DNA of 64,000 bases. Origin: VAZQ01 sp963771845. Lineage in GTDB: Bacteria; Pseudomonadota; Alphaproteobacteria; Rhizobiales; Xanthobacteraceae. The DNA is taken from positions 1-64,000 of the forward strand of contig CAVYVC010000023.1 of NCBI GenBank assembly GCA_963771845.1, written 5' to 3'. Below are positions 44,497 to 52,629 of this stretch, in pieces. Below the pieces are notes generated by a model. The model made no database searches and was not told the DNA's origin. It saw only the letters and a program-made list of their open reading frames with translations. Each line of letters begins with the position of its first letter. Within the stretch, counting starts at the first letter, position 1. The translations under genes were made by a program, and so were the position numbers.

Positions 44497-45363
44497 TCAG
44501 GGCAAATGCATGAGGGGTTGGCCCATTTGAATGCAGGCGCCCTGCTGCACGTTATCGCACACGGAAAAGCCGCAGGGCGCGAACACGATGATGGTCGATC
44601 CGTGCTCAAACCATCCGACTTCCTCGCCTTTGCCGAATCGCGCATCGCAGTTCATGATGGTGCGCTCGCAACAATCGGGAGGGGGCAGGGTATCCAGAAA
44701 TCGCAGCCGGATCCCCGCTACAAGAACAGCTGCGACGGGAACCAATGTGATGACATGATTCGCGGATGTGAGCCGCGTGCGCAAAACTGCGCGTTCATTC
44801 TTGCAGAATAGCTTCTCAATTCGTCGCAGCGCGGCGGGGTTGACGTTCCAGGTATCGCCGGAAATGTAGGTCACCTGTTCGACCTTGCAGTCGTGCGGTG
44901 CATGGAAGCGGTGGTACATGCCTGCGGTGAGGCGCAGAGTCACATAGCGTCCGTTACGATAGAGATCGACCAAGCCGGCGTCGCAGAGCAGCTCCTGCAA
45001 CGAATAGGAAAGCCCTTTCACCTGGTACAGGTCGGTTCCGTCAACTCTGCCCGACATGCCAACAATTGCGTCACAAGGGCTGACGAGGATTTCAGGATCA
45101 CCATCGATTGGACGCGCGCCCTCTTTGAGTTCTCGGACGAAGCAGTCATGGAGGCTGCGGAACTCCGACTTCTTCGCTTCGGTCAGATCAAGGTCGCCGA
45201 AGAACCGCCAGATCGCGATTGATAAATCTCGCACAAGCGGGTGCTCAATCTTGCTGAACCAGCCCATGAATTGCGTCAGTGCGCGGCGCGGGATTCGATT
45301 GGTGAGAAGGAAATTAAGCGCTTCCTGATCGAGCAGGCGCTGGATGTGGGTTCGGACTGTCAT
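44497..45363 (-). CDS. psd: Phosphatidylserine decarboxylase
   Basis: Makes phosphatidylethanolamine from phosphatidylserine. The 288-residue protein is of the long proteobacterial type, with FVRELKEGARPID, VSPCDAIVG, YHRFHAPHDC and the autocleavage site in FEHGSTIIVF (Gly255-Ser256), giving the pyruvoyl group. The usual LGST is HGST here; the Gly-Ser-Thr core is kept. It is divergent from the aminotransferase gene with a 36-bp gap. It would supply PE to the PmtA-like methyltransferase. Confidence 0.92.
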   Translation of the reverse strand: MTVRTHIQRLLDQEALNFLLTNRIPRRALTQFMGWFSKIEHPLVRDLSIAIWRFFGDLDLTEAKKSEFRSLHDCFVRELKEGARPIDGDPEILVSPCDAIVGMSGRVDGTDLYQVKGLSYSLQELLCDAGLVDLYRNGRYVTLRLTAGMYHRFHAPHDCKVEQVTYISGDTWNVNPAALRRIEKLFCKNERAVLRTRLTSANHVITLVPVAAVLVAGIRLRFLDTLPPPDCCERTIMNCDARFGKGEEVGWFEHGSTIIVFAPCGFSVCDNVQQGACIQMGQPLMHLP

Positions 45364-45399
45364 GCTGGCGTAAAAATCCGAGTGTTACATGTTGATTCG

Positions 45400-47085
45400 A
45401 TGAAATTGGGCGGCACCACACTCGCCTTCTACGGACTTGGCGCCGCCGCCCTGACCGCGTCCGTGGAAACGCTGAGACGGCGGCTGGCGCTGTCCAAGGC
45501 CAAGCACCGATCGATGGCGGGCCATTCGCGCCTGGCACGGCGGCTTGCAGCCTTGGTGCCGTTCTATGAATACGACGAAACCACATTTTTTTGTTCCGAC
45601 GGCGCGCCCGAGGAAGTCGCTGCCCGGCGGCGGGCTGCTTTCATGCGGCTTGCGGCGCTCTATCAATCGCGCTTCGCCGAAACAAATCGGCGCACCGCCG
45701 AAGTCATCGACAGCATCTCTGACCTGCGGTTTACGGATGCGTACCGCGTGCCCTTCCAATATAGCCGCTTCGTGCGCCGGCACCTGAATTCGGGCGCATT
45801 CATGCAATCGTCCGCCGGTGTCATGCTGACCGACCTTGACGGAAATGAGTTTTACGATCTCACCGGATCGTATGGAGTCAATGTCTTGGGCTATGACTTC
45901 TACAAGAAGACCATCGAGCTTGGGGTCGAGCGCGTGCATGCGCTTGGACCGGTGCTCGGGCCGTATCATCCGGTGATTGCGCAAAACGTGAAGCGCCTGA
46001 AAGAGATCTCCGGCCTCGACGAGGTGTCCTTCCATATGTCGGGAACCGAGGCCGTGATGCAGGCGGTACGGCTCGCTCGCTACCACACCCGCCGCTCGCA
46101 CCTTGTGCGCTTTTGTGGGGCTTATCATGGGTGGTGGGGCGATGTGCAGCCGGGGCTAGGCAATCCGGTTCCCGCGCACGAAACCTACACGCTTCGTGAT
46201 ATGGCCGAAGAAACCCTGCGCGTGCTGGAAACCCGCCGCGATATCGCCTGTGTTCTTGTCAATCCGCTGCAAGCCTTGCATCCGAATGCAAGCGCGCCGG
46301 CGGATTCCTCGCTCATCGACAGCGCACGTAACGCATATTTCGACAAGGAGGCATACAGCAACTGGTTGAAGCGATTGCGGGCGGTCTGCAGCAAGCGGGA
46401 CATCGTGTTGATTTTCGACGAGGTGTTCGTCGGGTTTCGCCTCGGAATCGGCGGTGCACAGGAGTATTTCGGGGTGCAGGCCGATCTCGTCACTTACGGC
46501 AAGACCATCGCAGGCGGACTGCCAATAGGGGTCGTCTGCGGACGAAAGGAATTGATGAAGCAATTCCGCGACGATCGGCCGGCTGATATCTGTTTTGCCC
46601 GCGGCACCTTCAACTCGCATCCCTATGTGATGGCGGCGATGTTCGAATTTCTCCAGCGGCTGGAAACCGCGGAGGTACGCGAGCTCTATCTCAATCTCGA
46701 CGAAGTTTGGAACGAACGCGCGCACCGGCTCAATCAACGCCTGCGAGCCGAAGGCTTGCCCGTACACATCGCCAATATGTCCTCCATATGGACTGTGTGC
46801 TACACGCAGCCATCGCGCTATAACTGGATGCTGCAGTATTACCTGCGCGCCGAAGGCGTGGCGCTCAGCTGGGTCGGCAGCGGACGCATGATCTTCAGCC
46901 TCAACTATAGCGAGGAAGATTTCAACGCAGTCGCAGATCGGCTGGTGGCTGCCGCCAAGGCCATGCAACAGGATGGCTGGTGGTGGCATAGCTCCGCCAT
47001 GAGCAATACGACGATCAGGCGCCGGGTCCTGAAAGAGATGATCGCGCATGGACTTTTCTCCAAACGCGATCATCCGCTGCAGTGA
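45400..47085 (+). CDS. Membrane-anchored class III PLP aminotransferase (GSA-aminomutase-like), substrate unknown
   Basis: A 561-residue protein, longer than ordinary class III enzymes (about 430). Residues 1-20 (MKLGGTTLAFYGLGAAALTA) form a probable membrane anchor, and about 130 further residues precede the PLP domain, including VPFYEYDETTFFC and YRVPFQYSRFVRRHL. The PLP domain has FYDLTGSYGVNVLGYDFYK, SGTEAVMQAVRLAR, FCGAYHGWW, FDEVFVGFR (Asp340) and YGKTIAGGLPIG with the PLP Lys368. The position among lipid genes suggests an amino-group transfer on a lipid or lipid precursor. ATG at 45400 chosen because longer frames overlap psd. Confidence 0.82.
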   Translation: MKLGGTTLAFYGLGAAALTASVETLRRRLALSKAKHRSMAGHSRLARRLAALVPFYEYDETTFFCSDGAPEEVAARRRAAFMRLAALYQSRFAETNRRTAEVIDSISDLRFTDAYRVPFQYSRFVRRHLNSGAFMQSSAGVMLTDLDGNEFYDLTGSYGVNVLGYDFYKKTIELGVERVHALGPVLGPYHPVIAQNVKRLKEISGLDEVSFHMSGTEAVMQAVRLARYHTRRSHLVRFCGAYHGWWGDVQPGLGNPVPAHETYTLRDMAEETLRVLETRRDIACVLVNPLQALHPNASAPADSSLIDSARNAYFDKEAYSNWLKRLRAVCSKRDIVLIFDEVFVGFRLGIGGAQEYFGVQADLVTYGKTIAGGLPIGVVCGRKELMKQFRDDRPADICFARGTFNSHPYVMAAMFEFLQRLETAEVRELYLNLDEVWNERAHRLNQRLRAEGLPVHIANMSSIWTVCYTQPSRYNWMLQYYLRAEGVALSWVGSGRMIFSLNYSEEDFNAVADRLVAAAKAMQQDGWWWHSSAMSNTTIRRRVLKEMIAHGLFSKRDHPLQ

Positions 47086-47090
47086 ATAGA

Positions 47091-47738
47091 TCAGCTGGCG
47101 GGCAGGATCGCTTGCGCATCTTCCTCGGTACCGACCGCGTGGGCCGCAATGCCGGGATCGATCAACTCTCCGCGCAGCAGATAGAGCGGCGCCTTGTGAT
47201 AAAGCTTTATGTCGTGAAACGGATCGGTCAGAATTTTGACGGCCCATACCAATCCCGTTTGAACGTCCTTTATCAGGCATAATTGCAGTGTCCGAAACAG
47301 CAAGCCTCCTGCTCCGATGATCAGCCAGATCTGCGCAACATGGCGCACGAACTGCGCGATTCCGGCATGGAGCTCAAAAATTCCGAAGAAGGTCGGATCC
47401 AGCAACAGCGGCAACGGCGAGAGCGCCCAAATTGTCAACAGCACGGCCTTGCGTCGCAGATTATATCCGACCTTGATTTCCTCCTTGTATTCGTGAGTGG
47501 CTTGATTGACGACGTCGTACTCTCTCGGCTCGAAGAAGAAGTGACCGATCTGCCGGCTGGTCATGGCAACGAGCCAGCCAACGAGGGCTGCAATGGCCGG
47601 ATCCTTGAAGACCATGACATAGGCGAACAAAAAGCTCAGCGCGCTCACCAAGTGGAGAGACTGATTGATCCGACTGTGGTGGTAATACCGATGGTCATCC
47701 CATCGCTGTATCCGCAAGGCCTCCAGAAAACGGTCCAT
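47091..47738 (-). CDS. Small membrane protein, tentative Mpo1/DUF962-like
   Basis: A 215-residue protein with about four membrane helices. It has a His-rich pattern: YYHHSRINQSLHLVSALSF, then IGHFFFEPREYDVVNQATHE. This resembles the DUF962/Mpo1 family, whose yeast member is an iron-dependent dioxygenase acting on 2-hydroxy fatty acids from sphingolipids. The similarity was judged by eye and is tentative. It is the last gene of the agt-pmtA series and converges with the aminotransferase (5-bp gap). The start at MDRFLEALRIQRW has a GGAGAGGGA ribosome-binding sequence. Confidence 0.6.
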   Translation of the reverse strand: MDRFLEALRIQRWDDHRYYHHSRINQSLHLVSALSFLFAYVMVFKDPAIAALVGWLVAMTSRQIGHFFFEPREYDVVNQATHEYKEEIKVGYNLRRKAVLLTIWALSPLPLLLDPTFFGIFELHAGIAQFVRHVAQIWLIIGAGGLLFRTLQLCLIKDVQTGLVWAVKILTDPFHDIKLYHKAPLYLLRGELIDPGIAAHAVGTEEDAQAILPAS

Positions 47739-47793
47739 CTGATTCCCTCTCCAGCTTAGGTGGTCCGTGTCTGGTATGGCGATTCCGTGAATC

Positions 47794-47822
47794 AAATATG
47801 ACAATGAAAAAATGTCATATTT
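47794..47822. promoter_or_regulatory. Inverted repeat with TGTCATA half-sites upstream of the Mpo1-like gene
   Basis: Perfect 10-bp arms AAATATGACA and TGTCATATTT flank an A/T-rich 9-base loop. On the minus strand the proximal arm continues as TTGTCATATTTGATTCAC, about 11 of 18 matches to the Pho box, about 55 bp before the gene. It could instead be a dimeric regulator site or a transcript-end hairpin for the PmtA gene. Confidence 0.45.
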
Positions 47823-47853
47823 GGCCGGGCAACGTTCTCGACGGAAAAGTCCG

Positions 47854-48549
47854 TCAGGCGACTGCGCGTCGATCGACCGCTTGTCCATGCGTGCTGGCGG
47901 TGGCGGCGTGCTTGGCAAAGCGGATGAGACAGAAGTGTCCAAATGGAGGCACTGCCCGTCGTTCTTCGAGACGCATATCCTGCGTCCGTTCGGCCCATTG
48001 TGCGTAGCGCTGCCATGCAAACTCGGTGCGCCAGCCCAATTTGCGTGCCGCGGGCGCAAACCATCGCTCCAGCGAGCGGCGTAAGCCCGCCTCCGCTCCG
48101 ATGCGACTGACCAGGACGATTTCGCCCCCCGGCTTCAACACGCGGGCAAATTCATCGAGTGTAGCCTCGGGGTCGGGAACCGTGGTGATGACGTATTGCG
48201 CCACAACCACATCAAAGGAGGCGTCCGGAAAGGAGAGACGTTGCGCGTCCATCACCCAGAGTCCCTCGACATGGCCCAGCGCAAGCTCCTCCACACGCTC
48301 CTGCGCCTTGCGCAACATCGGCTCGGAGAGGTCAACGCCGCAAATGCGATTGGCCGGCGAATAGTCGGGAAGCGAGATGCCGGTGCCAACTCCAACTTCA
48401 AGAATGCGCCCGCCGATGCGTTCAGCCGCTGCAATGGCCGCCTGCCGGCCGCGCTCAAAGACTGCTCCGAAGACCAGATCATAAACAGGGGCCCACCGTG
48501 CGTATGCCTTTGCGATTGTCTCCTTGTCGAGTTCGACAGCCTCGTTCAT
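47854..48549 (-). CDS. pmtA: PmtA-like phospholipid N-methyltransferase
   Basis: A 231-residue SAM-dependent methyltransferase. The Rhodobacter/rhizobial PmtA profile is seen in IAKAYARWAPVYDLVFGAVF, the SAM motif ILEVGVGTGISLPDY, VDLSEPML, and DVVVAQYVITTVPDPEATL. It methylates phosphatidylethanolamine toward phosphatidylcholine. The ATG was preferred over a GTG 6 bp upstream because AAGGAGGT lies at proper distance only for the ATG. It lies 18 bp after the GT4 gene and shares its transcript. A UbiE-type role is less likely. Confidence 0.82.
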   Translation of the reverse strand: MNEAVELDKETIAKAYARWAPVYDLVFGAVFERGRQAAIAAAERIGGRILEVGVGTGISLPDYSPANRICGVDLSEPMLRKAQERVEELALGHVEGLWVMDAQRLSFPDASFDVVVAQYVITTVPDPEATLDEFARVLKPGGEIVLVSRIGAEAGLRRSLERWFAPAARKLGWRTEFAWQRYAQWAERTQDMRLEERRAVPPFGHFCLIRFAKHAATASTHGQAVDRRAVA

Positions 48550-48567
48550 GCCCACCTCCTTGCTGCG

Positions 48568-49623
48568 TTATCCGCGCGCGGTTGCCGTGATAACCAGGGT
48601 TACGCCGCGCGTGTGGTAGCCCGCCGCGGTAACGTTCTGCACGTGCCCGATGAATTGACGGGCGCTGTAATCCCAGGAGCGGCTCAGTGCGAATGCGCGA
48701 CATGCCGCACGCGAAATCCCGAGCGCCTGCAAACAGGCAGCGCGCAGATCCTCGTTTAGAACCCCGATCGGGTTATCCGCAATGACGTCCTTCGGACCGG
48801 TGACCGGAAAGGCAGCGATCGGGACACCACTGGCGAGCGCCTCGAGCTGTACGACGCCGAACGTATCGGTCCGGCTCGGAAATACGAATACGTCTGCTGC
48901 CGCCAGATGGGCGGCAAGGGTGGCATGCTCCATGAGCCCGAGAAACCTGGCCTGCGGAAAGCGGCGCCTGAGCTCCTGTTCCTGCGGTCCGCTCCCGACG
49001 ACGACCTTCGTGCCCGGTAGATCAAGAGCAAGAAATGCTTCGACGTTCTTTTCAACGGCGAGCCGTCCGACGGTGACAAAGATCGGTCGGGCAAATCCAA
49101 GCTCGATCGCACGATCGGGGCGGAACACGTCGGTATCCACACCACGGGTCCACATTCCGAGATTGCCGAACCCGCGTTGCCGCAGTTCGCTCATGAGCGA
49201 TCGGGTGGCTACCATGGTCACTGTCGCAGCGGCGTGGAAGCGCCGCAGAGCCGCGTAGACCCACGCTTGCGGAATCGGCGCGCGCGCAGCGATGTATTCA
49301 GGAAATCGTGTCGTGTAGCTCGTCGTGAATGGGCGACCTCGCGCACGGCAATAGGCCCGAACGATGTGCCCGATCGGTCCTTCGGTGGCGATATGAATTG
49401 CGTCCGGCCTGAGCTCCTCAATACGGCGCGCGATTTCGCGCCTGCGCGGCAAGGCCAACCGCAACCCGGGATAAGTGGGCAACGGGACGCTTGCAAAACC
49501 ATCCGGCGTCAGGAACTCCACCGCGACGCCCAGCCGATGGGCGCTGTCTGCCAGCGCGGTCAAGGTGCGCACGACGCCATTGACCTGTGGATGCCAAGCG
49601 TCGGTTGCGATCAGGACCCGCAT
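48568..49623 (-). CDS. agt: GT4 glycosyltransferase, Agt-like (diacylglycerol glycosyltransferase candidate)
   Basis: A 351-residue GT-B glycosyltransferase starting MRVLIATDAWHPQVNGVVRT, with ATEGPIGHIVRAYCR, VDTDVFRP, the donor-site FVTVGRLAVEKNVEAFL and SRTDTFGVVQLEALASGVP (E-x7-E). The N-terminus matches the group that sits beside plcP in many alphaproteobacteria, where Agt makes glucosyl- or glucuronosyl-diacylglycerol during phosphate limitation. It is divergent from an MprF-like gene. The longer frame upstream lacks family similarity. Confidence 0.78.
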   Translation of the reverse strand: MRVLIATDAWHPQVNGVVRTLTALADSAHRLGVAVEFLTPDGFASVPLPTYPGLRLALPRRREIARRIEELRPDAIHIATEGPIGHIVRAYCRARGRPFTTSYTTRFPEYIAARAPIPQAWVYAALRRFHAAATVTMVATRSLMSELRQRGFGNLGMWTRGVDTDVFRPDRAIELGFARPIFVTVGRLAVEKNVEAFLALDLPGTKVVVGSGPQEQELRRRFPQARFLGLMEHATLAAHLAAADVFVFPSRTDTFGVVQLEALASGVPIAAFPVTGPKDVIADNPIGVLNEDLRAACLQALGISRAACRAFALSRSWDYSARQFIGHVQNVTAAGYHTRGVTLVITATARG

Positions 49624-49847
49624 CGGAACGCCCTCGGCTGGAACGCCACAGCCATTGGTCGCGGGACCTTGCTGACGAATCGCATGCGTCATCATTACGA
49701 ATTGATATCTCAATCATGTGACAACCCGTCCATTAGCGATCCCTTTTGCCGCCGACAGCACGTAACAATGGTGTCATAGATAATTGGAAATGTGACTTTG
49801 CGATTCTCAAATCGCCCTGACGCTCATCGCTGGAGTCGATACGGAAA
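49624..49847. promoter_or_regulatory. Divergent control region of agt and the MprF-like gene
   Basis: A weak Pho-box-like sequence toward agt (TTGTCACATGATTGAGAT on the minus strand, 49707-49724). Near the plus-strand gene are CGTAACAA (49761) and GGAAATGTGACTT (49786-49798). The same two words recur upstream of the CYTH-CHAD gene (50973 and 50930). Confidence 0.4.
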
Positions 49848-50915
49848 GTGACGAGCGCCAACACACAGGCAATTGGAAAACGAGTCTGGCATCTCATCAG
49901 CATTGGCATCAGCGTCCTGATTCTCGCCATAGCTGCGTTTACCTTAAGCCGCCTACTGAGAGAGATCGAAGTCGGTAAAGTTGTCGCCGAAGTTCAGGCA
50001 AAGTCAGTTCGAACCCTTCTCACTGCCGCTTGCTTCGTTGTGATCTCCTACGCTGTTCTGACCTGCTACGATTTGTTTGCGCTACGCACGATCGGGCGGG
50101 AAACCGTCCCTTATCGCGTCGCCGCATTTGCAGGATTTACCGCCTACACAATCGGTCACAATCTCGGGGCGACCGTCTTCACCGCCGGCGCAATCAGGTT
50201 TCGTATCTATTCCGCATGGGGTCTGGGCCTCATCGACGTCGGCAAGATCGCTTTTGTGACGGGACTGACATTCTGGCTTGGCAATGGCTTCGTCCTGGGA
50301 ACAGGCATGGCATTCGTGCCGACGGCCGCAAGCGCGATCGATCACTTGCCCGCATGGGTGAACCGGGTCATCGGTATTGCGAGCCTTGTGCTCATTGCCG
50401 CTTATCTATGTTGGCTGCTGCCGCGCCCGCGGGTCATCGGCCCGTCCAAGGCACAAATCGTGCTTCCGGATGTGCGCCTGACCCTGATCCAGATCGCAAT
50501 CGGTGTCCTCGATCTGAGCGCGGCTGCGACTGTAATGTACACGCTGCTCCCAGCGCAGCCCGCAATCAATTTCATCCCCTTTCTCGTGATCTTTGCGACC
50601 GCATTGCTGCTGGGATTCCTCAGTCATGCGCCTGGCAGCCTGGGAGTAATCGAAGCAGCGATGCTGATCGGGCTTTCGCAGTTTGCGAGAGAGGAGCTGC
50701 TGGCTTCGCTGCTTACCTTTCGCGCTCTTTACTTCATGCTTCCGCTTTCGATCGCGGCCGTTCTTCTTAGCGCGCGAGAGCTAGCGCTGCTCGCCAAAGC
50801 AGCTCATCGCCGAGATCAATCCGAACGGCCGCCCGATCGGCGGCGGCCTATTCGATTGCCGCGAACGGAGGCTTGCTGTGCGGCCTCGGATAAACACCGC
50901 GGATCAATGCCTTGA
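49848..50915 (+). CDS. Lysylphosphatidylglycerol synthetase-type transmembrane (flippase) domain protein
   Basis: A 355-residue protein with about eight membrane helices and the UPF0104/MprF N-terminal domain pattern: AAFAGFTAYTIGHNLGATVF, AGAIRFRIYSAWGL, FLSHAPGSLGVIEAAML. The MprF synthase (GNAT-like) domain is absent, so only a lipid-translocating role is possible by analogy. A GTG start gives a basic N-terminus before the first helix. A disordered Arg-rich tail ends the protein. It could move a glycolipid or aminolipid made by the neighbouring enzymes. Confidence 0.82.
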   Translation: MTSANTQAIGKRVWHLISIGISVLILAIAAFTLSRLLREIEVGKVVAEVQAKSVRTLLTAACFVVISYAVLTCYDLFALRTIGRETVPYRVAAFAGFTAYTIGHNLGATVFTAGAIRFRIYSAWGLGLIDVGKIAFVTGLTFWLGNGFVLGTGMAFVPTAASAIDHLPAWVNRVIGIASLVLIAAYLCWLLPRPRVIGPSKAQIVLPDVRLTLIQIAIGVLDLSAAATVMYTLLPAQPAINFIPFLVIFATALLLGFLSHAPGSLGVIEAAMLIGLSQFAREELLASLLTFRALYFMLPLSIAAVLLSARELALLAKAAHRRDQSERPPDRRRPIRLPRTEACCAASDKHRGSMP

Positions 50916-50929
50916 CAGGGTTATTACGG

Positions 50930-50980
50930 GGAAATGTGACTTCGCTGCCACAATTGTCGCAGTCGGTTGCACCGTAACAA
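50930..50980 (+). promoter_or_regulatory. Motif cluster upstream of the CYTH-CHAD gene
   Basis: GGAAATGTGACTT (50930-50942) and CGTAACAA (50973-50980) are identical to words upstream of the MprF-like gene, with TTGTCGC between them. It may bind a shared regulator. Confidence 0.35.
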
Positions 50981-51050
50981 CACCGGTCTGGAAATAAGCC
51001 GAACAATTGGCGATTATTAGGCGTTGTACCTGTGCACCGCTTCACTCATC

Positions 51051-52601
51051 ATGCCGACACCGCGCGAAATCGAACTCAAGCTTGAGGTCCCGACGCATAG
51101 CATTGCGCGGTTGGCTCGCAGCTCCCTGCTCAATGGCGTCACGGCTGCTGCCAAGCCTGCCACCCTGGTATCTGTCTATTTCGATACCAAGAAGCACAAG
51201 CTGCGCAGACACGGTCTGTCGCTGCGCGTGCGGCACATCGGCCGGCGTCACGTGCAAACCATCAAGCAGGACAGCGGCGAAGGCACGACACTGCTTGCCC
51301 GCAAGGAATGGGAGCAGGAAATCAGCGGCCAGCAGCCTGACATTGACGCGGCGCGAGACACTGCTCTTGAGCCTCTACTCAGCAAAAAACTGCGCCGCAG
51401 ATTGCGTCCGCTGTTCGAAACCCGCGTACGCCGGAAGGTGTATCCGATACGTTACCGCGACAGTGAGATCGAGCTCACCGTTGATCAGGGAAAGATCGAA
51501 GCCGGCTCACGCTCCTCCTCTCTTTGCGAAGTCGAATTGGAACTCAAGCATGGAGAGCCTGCTGATCTCTTTGAGATTGCGCGTGAACTCTCCAAGCACG
51601 TCCCTGTTCAGCTTGCACTCGCGAGCAAGGCAGAGCGAGGCTACTCTCTCATCACGGGCAAGGTGCCTGGGCCAATCAAGGCTGCTCCTGTCGCTCTCGC
51701 GCCGGGGGTCGGATGTCAGGCGGCCTTTCGCATTATTGCGAGAGCGTGCCTGCGCCAACTCATCGCCAATCAACCAGCCACGCTGCGCGGTGATGCGGAG
51801 GCTTTGCATCAGATGCGAGTAGCGCTGCGGCGATTACGCGCTGCGATCTCGCTGTTTGGCGATATGCTCGCCGACCGGCAAACAGATGAGAAGAAACACA
51901 AATTCAAGTGGATCACCGGAGAACTCGGCCCTGCGCGTGAGATTGACGTGTTCATCAACCGGGTCCTGGCGCCGGTCGCCAGAGATAAGCCAGACGGGGC
52001 GGGAGTTCTCATCAAAGATCTACAACAAAAACGCGAAGAGGCGTTTGATCGTGCCAGAGCTGCTCTTGCATCCTCACGCTTTCGCAATCTCATGATCGAA
52101 ACTGCGGCCTGGATCGAGACCGGCGATTGGACGCGCAACGCGGACCATCAGGTCAGCGCATTACGGGAAAAGGCAATTGCAGTTGTGGCTGCCCACGAGC
52201 TGACCCGGCGCCGGAAGAAGATTTTGAAAAAAGGGGCTCGGCTCAAAGCGCTTGAGCCGCGGCGTCGACATAAATTGCGCGTTCAGGTCAAAATGCTTCG
52301 TTATGCCTCGGAGTTCTTTGCCGATGCATTTCCGGGCAAGAAAGCAGGCCGGCGACGAGAAGATTTCCGGCCAAACCTGGAGCGGCTGCAGGATGCTCTG
52401 GGCGATTTGAACGACATTACGGTGCATGAAGGATTGACCAAGTCTATTGCCGATACGCGATCGGACGATGGAGCCCGCGCCAGGAAAGCGTTTGCTGCCG
52501 GGCGCCTTTCCGGGCGGGAGGAGGCCCGCGCACAAACAGTGCTAAAGGACGCGCAGCGGGCCTACTCGCTTTTCGCCAAGGCAAAACCGTATTGGTCCTG
52601 A
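51051..52601 (+). CDS. CYTH and CHAD domain-containing protein
   Basis: A 516-residue protein. The N-terminal CYTH domain begins with the ExExK motif REIELKLEV and hydrolyses triphosphate-type substrates in characterised members. The C-terminal CHAD domain (about 225-516) is helical and His/Arg/Lys-rich (ALHQMRVALRRLRAAI, RRRHKLRVQVKMLRY) and binds polyphosphate in studied cases. Convergent with phoU at 28 bp, which suggests a phosphate-storage link. The ATG before PTPREIE is the family start. Confidence 0.93.
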   Translation: MPTPREIELKLEVPTHSIARLARSSLLNGVTAAAKPATLVSVYFDTKKHKLRRHGLSLRVRHIGRRHVQTIKQDSGEGTTLLARKEWEQEISGQQPDIDAARDTALEPLLSKKLRRRLRPLFETRVRRKVYPIRYRDSEIELTVDQGKIEAGSRSSSLCEVELELKHGEPADLFEIARELSKHVPVQLALASKAERGYSLITGKVPGPIKAAPVALAPGVGCQAAFRIIARACLRQLIANQPATLRGDAEALHQMRVALRRLRAAISLFGDMLADRQTDEKKHKFKWITGELGPAREIDVFINRVLAPVARDKPDGAGVLIKDLQQKREEAFDRARAALASSRFRNLMIETAAWIETGDWTRNADHQVSALREKAIAVVAAHELTRRRKKILKKGARLKALEPRRRHKLRVQVKMLRYASEFFADAFPGKKAGRRREDFRPNLERLQDALGDLNDITVHEGLTKSIADTRSDDGARARKAFAAGRLSGREEARAQTVLKDAQRAYSLFAKAKPYWS

Positions 52602-52629
52602 CCGGGCAGGCCGGGCCGATCGAGATGCC

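Noticed and set aside
46156..47280. A 374-codon minus-strand open frame
   Set aside because: It is antisense to the conserved aminotransferase core and has no recognisable motif.
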